Shown here: one piece after another, positions 23,246 to 32,381 of the stretch
How positions within the stretch are numbered: position 1 is the stretch's first letter
How the letters are laid out: the number at the start of each line of letters is the position of its first letter
Origin: Clonostachys chloroleuca
Lineage: Eukaryota > Ascomycota > Sordariomycetes > Hypocreales > Bionectriaceae
Reading direction: 5' to 3'
Length of the DNA stretch: 64,000 nt
NCBI GenBank assembly: GCA_037952775.1
Contig: JBANAY010000003.1
Span: forward strand, 29,698,001-29,762,000
Program-made: the position numbers and the translations under genes
Notes under the pieces: model-generated
Databases searched by the model: none
What the model saw: the letters and a program-made list of their open reading frames with translations, nothing else
Told to the model about the DNA's origin: nothing

Positions 23246-25903
23246 ATGCCTTCTCTCAAGACCGTAGTTTTCGGTCTGGGAGCCTCCCTGGTGGCCTTTG
23301 CTGCCGCGGAGGACCCCAACCTAGCTCCGAGAATCCCTACTCCCGTCCCCTTCCTTCCGGTCCGCTCATGCACCGGCACTCTCGAGGCCTGCCCCGGCAT
23401 TCCTCGATCTGAGGTTGAGGAGGGCGACCTGGCCAAGCGCGATGCTCCCATTGAGCCTCGCGAGTACCTGGCTCCACGTGGTGGATGCGAGGCCGCCGGC
23501 GAGGTCTGCTACGGATACGACAAGCGTGAGCTTGAGGTTCTCCGAGACGCCATCAAGGAGGAGCTGAGCAAGAGAATGACCACCGAGTCCATGTTCGTGG
23601 ACGAGCGCAGTGAAAATGATAAGGAGAACATTGGTTTTACTAAGCGAGATATCGCCGGTTGGATGTCCAACGTCAAGCGGGATATTGAGGAACGCACCGA
23701 GGAAGCTGTGGAACTTGCCGAGCGCGGCGAAGAAGATGATCTGGACGAACGTGACTTCGATGACGAGCTCTTTGAGCGCGACTTCGATGATGAGGATCTT
23801 CTCTTTGAGCGTGAATTCGACGATGAGCTTTTTGAACGTTACTTCGACGAGGATGACCTCTTTGAGCGCGAATTTGACGACGAGGAGCTTCTCTTTGAGC
23901 GTGACTTCGACGATGAACTGTACGAGCGTGACTACGACGAGGATGTTTACGCCCGCGACTTTGACGATGAGCTGTTTGAGCGTGATTTCCTCGACCAGGT
24001 CAAGGAAGAACTCGCCCTCCGATCTCTCGATGAGGATGACCTCCTCTTCGAGCGTGACTTTGACGATGAGGAGGCTTACATTGCCAAGCGCGAGTTCCTG
24101 ATTGACTCCATCAAGGATGAGCTTGCCCGTCGCTCTTACGAGGATGACCTCTTCGAGCGTGAGTTCGACGACGAGTTGTATGAGCGCGACTTCGACGATG
24201 AGCTCTTCGAGCGTGACTTAGATGAGGACTACCTCTACGAGCGCGATTTCGACGATGAGCTCTACGAGCGTGACTTCGACGATGAGCTTTACGAGCGTGA
24301 CTTCGACGATGAGCTTTACGAGCGCGACTTTGATGACGAGCTTGAGGAGCGTGATTTCGACGACTATGATCTCTACGAGCGCGACTTCGACGATGAACTC
24401 TATGAGCGCGATTTCGACGACTATGATCTCTACGAGCGCGACTTTGATGACGAGCTTGAGGAACGCGATTTCTACGATGAGCTTGAGGAGCGTGACTTCG
24501 AGGATGATCTTTACGCTCGTGACTTCGACGAGGACTACCTCTACGAGCGTGATTTCGACGATGAACTCTATGAGCGCGACTTCGACGACGAGCTCTACAC
24601 TCGTGACTTCGATGAGGACTATCTGTATGAGCGCGATTTCGATGACGAGCTCTTTGAGCGAGACTTTGATGACGAGCTTTACGAGCGCGATTTCGACGAT
24701 GAGCTCTATGCCCGTGACTTCGATGAGGACTATCTGTATGAACGCGATTTCGATGACGAGCTCTATGAGCGAGACTTCGATGACGAGCTCTACGAGCGTG
24801 ACCTAGACGAGGAAGAGCTCTACCAGCGTGATGTCCTCGAGGCCGTCCGTGGCGAACTTGAGCGCCGTGCTTTCGAAGAGGAGGAGTATGGTCTTTACAC
24901 CCGTGATGAGGATCTTTACGAGCGCGAAGTTCTCGAAGCCGTTGAGGACGTGTTTGCCCGTGCCCTTGAGGATGACCTTGAGGAGCGTGACTTCGACAAC
25001 GAGGACTACCTGTATGCTCGTGACTTCGACGATGAGCTCTATGAGCGAGACTTCGATGATGAACTCTACGAGCGTGATTTCGACGATGAGCTCTACGAGC
25101 GTGACTTCGACGATGAGCTTTACGAGCGCGACTTCGATGATGAACTCTACACTCGCGACTTCGATGATGAACTCTACGAGCGTGATTTTGACGATGAACT
25201 CTACACTCGTGACTTCGACGATGAGCTCTATGAACGTGACTTCGATGACGAACTCTATGAGCGAGACTTCGATGATGAACTCTTCGAGCGTGAGTTCGAT
25301 GATGAGCTGTTCGAACGTGATTTCGATGACGAGCTTTACGAGCGCGACTTGGATGACGAGCTGTTCGAGCGTGATGAGGAGGATCTGTATGAGCGTGATT
25401 TCGATGACGAGCTTTTCGAGCGCGATTTCGATGATGAGCTGTATGAGCGCGACTTTGACGATGAGCTGTTTGAGCGAGATGAGGATGACCTCTGGGAGCG
25501 CGACTACGAGGAGGATCTCTTCGAGCGTGATGAGTTCGATGAGGACCTTTTTGAGCGCGATTTTGACGAGGACTACTTGTACGAGCGCGAGTTCGACGAC
25601 GAGCTGTACGAGCGTGAGTTCGATGATGAGCTGTTTGAGCGCGAGTTTGACGACGAGCTTTACGAGCGCGATGAGGATGATCTCTTTGAGCGTGAGTTCG
25701 ATGATGAGTTGTTCGAGCGTGAGGAGACACCTGAGAAGCGTGAGGAGTCCGACTTCGTCAAGCGCGAGGAGGAGGAGTTTGCCAAGCGCGAGGAGATGGA
25801 CCAGGCCAAGCGTGCTGAGGAGGAGTCTGTTGAGGTGAAGCGTGATATTGAGCAGGAGCAGGTGGTAGAACGTGACGAGGCCCAGAAGGATGATGCCGCA
25901 TAG
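23246..25903 (+). CDS. Secreted acidic tandem-repeat protein, 885 aa
   Basis: The start MPSLKTVVFGLGASLVAFA is a clear signal peptide (about 21 residues). A Cys-containing N-terminal part follows, with CTGTLEACPG and GGCEAAGEVCYG (four cysteines) and several Lys-Arg sites. From about residue 165 to 830 the protein is an array of mostly 9-residue units of the type DFDDELYER, with DxDEDYLYER variants of 10-11 residues. The array is interrupted by longer helical units such as FLDQVKEELALR, FLIDSIKDELARR, VLEAVRGELERR and VLEAVEDVFARA. The C-terminal 60 residues carry five further Lys-Arg sites. The protein is extremely acidic and probably extracellular. Lys-Arg sites suggest Kex2-type processing; most repeat borders are Glu-Arg and would not be typical Kex2 sites. 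Function unknown: surface coat, metal binding or a peptide precursor are all possible. Confidence 0.85.
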   Translation: MPSLKTVVFGLGASLVAFAAAEDPNLAPRIPTPVPFLPVRSCTGTLEACPGIPRSEVEEGDLAKRDAPIEPREYLAPRGGCEAAGEVCYGYDKRELEVLRDAIKEELSKRMTTESMFVDERSENDKENIGFTKRDIAGWMSNVKRDIEERTEEAVELAERGEEDDLDERDFDDELFERDFDDEDLLFEREFDDELFERYFDEDDLFEREFDDEELLFERDFDDELYERDYDEDVYARDFDDELFERDFLDQVKEELALRSLDEDDLLFERDFDDEEAYIAKREFLIDSIKDELARRSYEDDLFEREFDDELYERDFDDELFERDLDEDYLYERDFDDELYERDFDDELYERDFDDELYERDFDDELEERDFDDYDLYERDFDDELYERDFDDYDLYERDFDDELEERDFYDELEERDFEDDLYARDFDEDYLYERDFDDELYERDFDDELYTRDFDEDYLYERDFDDELFERDFDDELYERDFDDELYARDFDEDYLYERDFDDELYERDFDDELYERDLDEEELYQRDVLEAVRGELERRAFEEEEYGLYTRDEDLYEREVLEAVEDVFARALEDDLEERDFDNEDYLYARDFDDELYERDFDDELYERDFDDELYERDFDDELYERDFDDELYTRDFDDELYERDFDDELYTRDFDDELYERDFDDELYERDFDDELFEREFDDELFERDFDDELYERDLDDELFERDEEDLYERDFDDELFERDFDDELYERDFDDELFERDEDDLWERDYEEDLFERDEFDEDLFERDFDEDYLYEREFDDELYEREFDDELFEREFDDELYERDEDDLFEREFDDELFEREETPEKREESDFVKREEEEFAKREEMDQAKRAEEESVEVKRDIEQEQVVERDEAQKDDAA
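23740..25730 (+). repeat. Array of about 27-nt coding repeats
   Basis: The basic DNA unit is gacttcgacgatgagctcta plus cgagcgt, encoding DFDDELYER. Units differ mainly at third codon positions (gat/gac, ctc/ctt/ctg, cgt/cgc), so the copies are old and held at protein level. Because the unit length is a multiple of three, several other frames on both strands also stay open here; those are not genes. Confidence 0.9.
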
Positions 25904-26301
25904 AGATTCATCCCCCACTAAACTAAATTTCCTTTCTTTCCTGTCATAAACAGCTGGCGATTTTATTTATTTATCATACCGGTGCTACAATTGTACACTG
26001 AGTTTTCCCACTTCTGTTCTCCATGCATGCTGTGATACCGAGTGACTTGATTGTATTTTGTAACTTGTAGCTCGCTCTCGTGAGGGTTGACTGAATCGAG
26101 AATTCGTGAGGGCAGTCGTGTGGCTCCTTTAGAATGGAAGTGAAGTCTGTCAGGACTGGTGACCGCTTCCTAACTACTTTATGCCCTGCATCATAACGGG
26201 ACTACATCTATGTTGGTTGATCATTAAACGTAGTGAGCAGAGTCATACATCGGGTAGAGATGTGTTGCATTCTTTATGCTTGTTCTCTCTTAGTTAAGTC
26301 T
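25904..26301. other. Convergent spacer, repeat-protein gene and AtuA-like gene 1
   Basis: About 400 bases of 3' flanking sequence shared by two convergent genes. No other feature seen. Confidence 0.5.
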
Positions 26302-28188
26302 CTAGAGGCGTGCTTTTTCCGTTGTCGCCTTTTCTACGGCACACTTCCTCCTGTTGTCCTCATCCTGCACTAGATCTATGGGCAATTCGACCTTCCTTGC
26401 TCTTAGAAACTCCCCTATACTTTTTCCAAATCCATCCAAGACACTACTGCTGCTGACGCCTTCTTGCAGGATGCCTTCAATGACGAAGTGTACCGCCCGT
26501 AAATGAGGAAACTCGCATCGCTCAACAGTGTACCTGTCATCCCAATCATCTGCAAGCAGCTCGACCAGCTTGGCGGAAGTCAGAAACTTTCTTGCCCAAG
26601 GATAGGCCTTCTCTGAGCGCACCCAGAAGCCAACATTCGCGTTGCCTCCTTTGTCACCACTGCGAGCAAAGAAAAGATCACCCAATGGCCTCACAACCAT
26701 GGCGTGGGCATTGCCTGTATCAAGCACAGAGGGGTATGATTGTTGTGGGCTTGGTAACGAAGCAACATATTTCTTCGCCGTTTCTTTTCTTGAAGGAACA
26801 GAAAAGACTTCTCCAGCCACAAACTTGACAGAGAGATCTGGCAGGGAGCTTCGACTGATCAATGCAGGGAAATACCTGACGAAGGGCTTCGGCTCCATGG
26901 TCCTCCAATCCATCCCAAGATGCAGCCCGCAATATCCCTGCATGCCGTTGTAGAAGATTGCCCTTCGAAACTGGGAGAATGCCTCTTTCTTGAGGCTCTG
27001 GGCAAACATGCGAATCTGAACAGTACACTCCTTCTGAGATCGCGGGTCGGGGAGAGAGCTGCCATACTTTTCGATGCTGAAAGTTGAAAAGTCTGCTATG
27101 TTCACTTGCCCAAGGACCTGGCAATTCATGAGATTGAACTTGAAGTCTGTGTCGAGCCCGGCAACATAGGCAGATATCTCGGCTTGATAACCGCCCAGTT
27201 GGCAAATAGCTACTTTAGATGTTTCCGGCGGAGGAAGCCCAGTTATCCCTGAGAGCTTTACACGGTTGGGGCCGACCTGCTCCAGCTTCGCTTGCCCAAT
27301 GAATGCCGTCACATCAGGGTTTAGATACCGGTGGCCTTGAATCTCGTAGAGAAGTTGAGCGGTGCAGGTGTCGACCGTCACTGCGCCATTGGATCCCTCA
27401 GATTTGGTGATGACAGTGCTTCCATCGAAGGAGATTTCCGCAATGGGATATCCGACATGATGGAGCTCAGCAACTTCCATTGCGCCACAGTAGTTCCCAC
27501 CAGTCACATAGGCACCGCATTCGATCAGATGGCCGGCCATGAGACTTCCAGCCAGAGGATCGTAGGCTGAGGGACCCCAACCATGCCACCAAGTCGCCAA
27601 ACCCATGACAGGGGAGGCATCGCAGCATCGCCCGCATATTACAATGTCTGCACCCACTTCTAGCGCTTTCACAATGCCCTCCTGGCCTGTGTAGGCGTTC
27701 GCTGCAAGTGTAGGTGTATCGTCGCTGTTCCTGAATGTGATATCCTTCTGGTCGAGATGCCGAAGACCGACCAACTGGTTGCTTTTGACCTGCTCGGTGA
27801 CATTGTCTCCCTCAACCCAGGCTACTTTGACGTCGGAAATACCCAAAGACTTGAAGTATTCGTCTACTTTCCTAGCCAAGCCCTTGGGATTCAGAGCGCC
27901 GCCGTCGTGGACCACCTTCACCTTGTTGCGGGCGACTGCTTTCGCGCCAGCCCCGTTCTCCCACGCAAGCTGTTCCAGAAAGTTCGGTTCATACCCAAGC
28001 TCTGGATTTGTCTGCAGCTCGATGGCCTTCCAGGCAATGTTGAACTCGGCGAGGTAATCGGCAGTGATGGCATCCACATCGCCGGACGAAGCAAGGCGGA
28101 AGACTTGGTCTATCCCATCACCGATCGCCCCCGACGCATTTCCAATTCGAATCGGACGTCGGGGTCTCTCTTGCTGATTGGGTGCCAT
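26302..28188 (-). CDS. AtuA-like (DUF1446) protein 1, 628 aa, PTS1 tail ARL
   Basis: Single exon, start MAPNQQERPRRPIRIGNAS. The AtuA-type N-terminal domain begins with RIGNASGAIGDGIDQ and ADYLAEFNIAW, has VVHDGGALNPKG and DIVICGRCCDASPVMG, and ends in the C-terminal AtuA-associated domain with ARSGDKGGNANVGFWVRS. This family is named after AtuA of the bacterial acyclic-terpene-utilisation operon, whose own reaction is not settled. The last three residues Ala-Arg-Leu form an acceptable PTS1 signal, so a peroxisomal location is likely. The gene is divergent from the acyl-CoA ligase (566 bases between starts), suggesting common control. A related second copy lies at 32382-34425. The exact substrate is unknown; a CoA-linked branched or isoprenoid acid is a guess from the family name and neighbours. 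Confidence 0.88.
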   Translation of the reverse strand: MAPNQQERPRRPIRIGNASGAIGDGIDQVFRLASSGDVDAITADYLAEFNIAWKAIELQTNPELGYEPNFLEQLAWENGAGAKAVARNKVKVVHDGGALNPKGLARKVDEYFKSLGISDVKVAWVEGDNVTEQVKSNQLVGLRHLDQKDITFRNSDDTPTLAANAYTGQEGIVKALEVGADIVICGRCCDASPVMGLATWWHGWGPSAYDPLAGSLMAGHLIECGAYVTGGNYCGAMEVAELHHVGYPIAEISFDGSTVITKSEGSNGAVTVDTCTAQLLYEIQGHRYLNPDVTAFIGQAKLEQVGPNRVKLSGITGLPPPETSKVAICQLGGYQAEISAYVAGLDTDFKFNLMNCQVLGQVNIADFSTFSIEKYGSSLPDPRSQKECTVQIRMFAQSLKKEAFSQFRRAIFYNGMQGYCGLHLGMDWRTMEPKPFVRYFPALISRSSLPDLSVKFVAGEVFSVPSRKETAKKYVASLPSPQQSYPSVLDTGNAHAMVVRPLGDLFFARSGDKGGNANVGFWVRSEKAYPWARKFLTSAKLVELLADDWDDRYTVERCEFPHLRAVHFVIEGILQEGVSSSSVLDGFGKSIGEFLRARKVELPIDLVQDEDNRRKCAVEKATTEKARL

Positions 28189-28754
28189 CTTGAACTATTA
28201 TGCTTTGATTTACTTTGAGAAGTGACAATGGTTTCAATAACACCTTTTGATTTGCAACTCAAACCCATACGATACGCTGAATGCCCAGTGATCGAGCCGG
28301 TTCAATTTCGACTCCAACCCTTGAGAGACCGTATTCTTCCCCGCATGGGAAGCCATCTTCCATGAATTCAAACATCTTAGTCGGCCCGGGGCTACAACGA
28401 GTGGTCGAATTGGGCAGATGGCTAGTACAACCCTTGGCACGAAACTACTGATTCAGACCCGGATTCGATCTTCCGGACATGTACTGCCATGAACCTTCTC
28501 CAACCAATCTAAATATACTCGGCTGAGTTTTTCCAGCACCCCCAACAGTAATTGGGACTAGTATCTCATGGACTCGCTTTAGTGAACTATTGCCGTAAGA
28601 CCACGCCTGGGGTGTACTAATGGATGGCCTCGTGAGAGGTCAATACATGGTAGCCCCCATATGATGTATTGTGCTTAAGCCAGCGAATGAAGTTTGTAGC
28701 TATTCACATGAGGCATCAGTATTCTTCAAGTCATTCATCATCTCATAGATCACA
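28189..28754. promoter_or_regulatory. Divergent promoter, AtuA-like 1 / acyl-CoA ligase
   Basis: Head-to-head spacing of 566 bases between two genes of the inferred peroxisomal pathway. No specific binding site could be assigned. Confidence 0.5.
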
Positions 28755-30441
28755 ATGAGAATCTACAATCAAGAGCGGAAATTGCACATCCCTCGAGATG
28801 TCAACCTCACGGAACTCCTTCATAAAACGCACGAAGAGCTACCGCTGTCGCATGTTATCGCATCAGATAGTCTGACAAACAGAAGCATCACTATTGGACA
28901 GCTTCGAGATCGTGCAGGCCATCTTGCTCGAGGCTTTTCACAGACTCTCCAACCTCCCGACCAGTCTCGCTGGGCTATTATTCTCCCGAACAGCGTTGAC
29001 TTCTTGGAGTTGGTGCATGCTATTATTTGGACGGGAGGCGTTGCGTGTCCGATCAATCATGCCCTAAAATCGACTGAGATTGGCCATGGCTTGGCTGTCT
29101 GTCAGCCGGCATTCATCGTCGCGTACGGCCAGATTTTAAGCAGCGTTGAGGAGGCAATCGCCGTCGCCCGCGACGAGCTTGTGAGAGAAGGAGTCGAGTG
29201 GGCGGCTCCCAAGGTCATTACAATAATTGAGAAGCCTTCTGCGTCAACGCTCCCGCACATTCCAGCCGACTTTCTCTCAGAAGCGTCGCTCCCAGTCCCC
29301 CATTACGAAGACAATTCTGCTGTTCGGGTAGCGACAATACATCTATCCTCTGGGACAACGGGGAAGCCGAAGGGGTGATGCTCACGCATCGAAACTTCAT
29401 CGCCAATGTCTTTCAGCTTCTGGCCCACGACTCCTCCCAATTCCATTCTGCCTCTAGAACCGTTGCTTTCACACCATGGGCACACATCGCGATGACCACA
29501 ATGCCGCTCTTCCTGGCCCCATATACCGGCATGTTCCATCACGCAATGCCTCAATACAACCTGGAGAAGTTCGCGCAGCTCGTGAGCTCGGTCCAGGCGA
29601 CGAGCTTCCAAGGTGTGCCTTCGGTGGTGTTGAGCTTGGCAAAGAGCGATGTCACCGATCGTCACGACTTCTCAAGAGCTTCAATTCTGAATGTGGGGGA
29701 GCCCCGTTGAAGAAAGCAGATTTGGAAAAACTCATGAGTCGGGCGCCATGGAGGCTCATACAGGCGTATGGAATGACAGAAGCTGCCGGGTACGTTGCAT
29801 ATCAAACATTTGACGAAAACCTACCAGACGGGTGCACTGGGAACATGCTCCCGGGAATCGAAGCCCGGCTCATGGTTGAGGGGAAGAATGAGGAGGCCCC
29901 AGAAGGCGGACCGGGCGAGCTGTGGCTCCGAGGGCCCAATATCACGAGTGGATATGTATTCAATGAAGAGGCAAACCAAAAAGCATTCCCTGAACCAGGC
30001 TGGTACAACACAGGAGATGTCTGCAAGATTGACTCTCAGGGCCAGCTATTCATTGTAGGACGGACCAAGGATTTGATCAAGTACAAGGGCTTCCAAGTAT
30101 CGCCCCAGGAACTGGAATCGTACTTGAATTCCCATCCGCTGGTTGCAGAAGCTGGAGTGGCCGCACTGTGGGACGAGTCTCAGCTGACCGAGCTTCCAAC
30201 CGCCTGGGTCATTCTTAAGCCAGATTCGGCCAAGGGTAACTCCAAAGAGAGAACAAATGCCCTCAAAATAATACAAAAAGCTATAGACTCACAAGTTAGT
30301 GGTTACAAGAAGCTTCGGGGTGGTGTTTGGGAGGTATCAAGGCTCCCAAAGAACGCTACGGGCAAGATTCTTCGCAAAGAAATGGCCGAGATGAGAGCAG
30401 GGCTTTGTTCCATTGATGAAACAATTTACTCAAAATTGTAA
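28755..30441 (+). CDS. Peroxisomal acyl-CoA ligase (AMP-binding), frame-disrupted, PTS1 tail SKL
   Basis: Start MRIYNQERKLHIPRDVN. The AMP-binding signature SSGTTGKPKG, the motif QAYGMTEAAGY, TGDVCKID and GRTKDLIKYKG, and the C-terminal PKNATGKILRKE with the catalytic lysine are all present, so the protein belongs to the 4-coumarate-CoA-ligase/acyl-CoA-synthetase superfamily. The tail Ser-Lys-Leu is a perfect PTS1. The frame breaks twice: at the GGGG run 29372-29375 directly after KPKG, and at the GGGGG run 29695-29699 within the text that would read NVGGAPL. In both cases one additional G would restore a continuous family-like protein of about 560 residues; no intron fits. Normal role: activation of a carboxylic acid to its CoA thioester at the entry of the pathway encoded by the neighbours. 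Confidence 0.8.
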
Positions 30442-30883
30442 TCTAGAATGGATAAACTTTTAGGGTAGCGTAAATTGAACAATTAGAGTATCTTTGAAAT
30501 ATTCGTTATTTTATAGAAAGCGGAAACCGCATCTCGGAAGTCATTAAGCAACATAATCCATGACACCATCGTCTGAAAGAGGTGTCTTTAGCTAGGGTTG
30601 TTTATGGATAGCGAGTTATTTATTCGTATTGTTTCCTTGCTACTTTGATGTCATTCGCTTTAATAGTCAATGGGGGCTTAGGAATGATTATGCCTTTGAC
30701 CTAAAAGGAGTCCAAGGCACCAACCCAACCACGGATAAATAAGTCGGCCAACCTTACGCGGACACAAAGTTTCACCTTCTTCCTCTTGCCTTCCTTACAC
30801 AGACTCCACCTCCCCTCACCTCTCGGTCCGCACTTCTTCTCCAACTACTTCTTTACAGATTCACCTCGAAGAACAACATAGCC
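30442..30883. promoter_or_regulatory. Promoter region of the ABM-type gene
   Basis: About 440 bases. A TATA-like ggataaataag lies near 30733 and a C/T-rich leader runs from about 30775 to the start codon at 30884. Confidence 0.45.
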
Positions 30884-31658
30884 ATGTCGAACGAATTAGT
30901 TGTCATTGCTCGCCTTCTCACCCCTGGTGGAGAAGTCCGCGACCAGGTATGAGAAGTTGAAGGACGTAACCACTCTCACGAATCAATCCTCACATGAAAT
31001 AGGTCATCGAACGCCTCAAGAAAATTGCCCAAGAAGCCCACGACGCAGAGCCCAGCACCACCGTCTACGCGATATTTATCCCCCGAGAGGATGACGGAAC
31101 AACAATCTTCGTCGCTGAATGGTTTGGATCAAGGATATGCCCCGGAGCCGAATTTGATAGCTAATCGACTGTGAACAGGTACAAAGACCAGGCAGCGTTT
31201 GATTTGCACATGAAATCGCAGTCGGTCAAGGAGATTCTGGACTGGGCACCGTCGATTCCCTTCTTTGCGACGAACCCCCCACACCTGACTCTACAGCCCG
31301 TGTCCAAGGAGTTCTCCTTCTGCAGCCTACGGCAACCACGCACTCCGATCCGCACGTAATTATCGCCGAACTCGACTACGTTCCTGGCGGTGTCGAGACT
31401 TCAACTCCTTATTGGAAGGCTGTGGTTGATACAGGCAGAGACAAGGAGGACGGGACGTTACTTTATGGACTACTGAAGGACCCGAATGCGGAGAACAAGC
31501 TGTACACGTTCGAGGCGTACGAAAGCCCTGATTACTTGAGATCGGTCCATGTGCCGAGTGATGCCGTCTCAGAAAACATCAAGAACACGAAGCATCTGAG
31601 AACTGGGCTGAAGCATAATGTCTTGAAAATGATTGGAGGTTACTTGTATAAGGAGTGA
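30884..31658 (+). CDS. Two-domain antibiotic-biosynthesis-monooxygenase-like (ABM fold) protein, one frame break
   Basis: Exons 30884-30946, 31003-31121 and 31179-31658. The product starts MSNELVVIARLLTPGGEVRD. The first half has the ferredoxin-like ABM pattern (IERLKKIAQEAHDAEPST, then TIFVAEWYKDQAAFDLHMKS). The second half repeats it (HVIIAELDYVPGGVE, then YTFEAYESPDYLRS). The two halves lie in different frames. One missing C in the C6 run at 31275-31280 would join them, giving a linker that leads into LLLQPTATTHSDPHV. A 26-nt intron would also restore the frame but is unusually short. ABM-fold proteins include cofactor-free monooxygenases and many small dimeric proteins of unknown role; here the two protomers appear fused. 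No PTS1 at the end (YLYKE). Pathway role unknown. Confidence 0.65.
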
Positions 31659-32381
31659 TAGATCTCAATTCTCATTGAATGTACCTAATGTATTCTAGAT
31701 CAGTCAATAGACTTGCTATGAATACCAGTAATCCAATCTACCGTCTTCTACCATTTGCAACCGTCGGCTGCTCGTTGGTTTCAAGACTCGCCTCTACACC
31801 GTTTCACACCTTTAATTTGACATTCACATCAGCCGAAAGAATCGTATTTGGCGCGGTCAGTGTGGTACGCCTGTCGCAAGAACAAATTGGTGGTGTGAAG
31901 CAACCCCGCATCTTCCGGCGAGGATATCTTCATCCCCAACACGCACCAGCACACTGCCATGAGTCATTAGCCTTGGAGACACCATCTTGAATGATACACC
32001 ACCATGAATCAGTAACCCTGCAAGACCAACAGTTTCTCGTGTTTTGCCACGGACCGTTGAGTCTGGAGATACGTGTCTAATTGCTCTCATATCTCCGAAG
32101 ATGACCTCGCCTAGTGGTGGCAACTAGCCACCCTCCCTGGCTGAATCAATGCATGCCGTGCGGAAACTGGTATCGATATCCGGATCATGTGCTTGATGTA
32201 GCTCTAGGTCCTATGGCTGATGATCAATCACCCTTGTGGCATCAAGATGGGCAGCACGAATAATGCGGACTTCCATGAGCAAGGTATATAGTACCTGTGG
32301 TAACTAGAAGACCCTAGATCTAGAATTGAAGATTTAGTTAACACTATCCATCCCAAGCCATTCTCTCACACACTCCCAAGC
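31659..32381. promoter_or_regulatory. Spacer and promoter of AtuA-like gene 2
   Basis: About 720 bases with no supported gene. The motif aaggtatatagtacc near 32283 may act as a TATA-like element about 100 bases before the start codon. Confidence 0.45.

Noticed and set aside
24111..25918. Long open frames antisense to and out of phase with the repeat protein (up to 539 codons)
   Set aside because: They arise because the repeat unit is a multiple of three and lacks stops in other frames; composition is low-complexity and mirrors the sense repeats.
31301..31326. 26-nt intron (gtgtcc...ctgcag) that would join the two ABM halves
   Set aside because: It restores the frame, but it is far shorter than the other introns in the window (50-108 nt); a missing C in the nearby C6 run is the simpler explanation.
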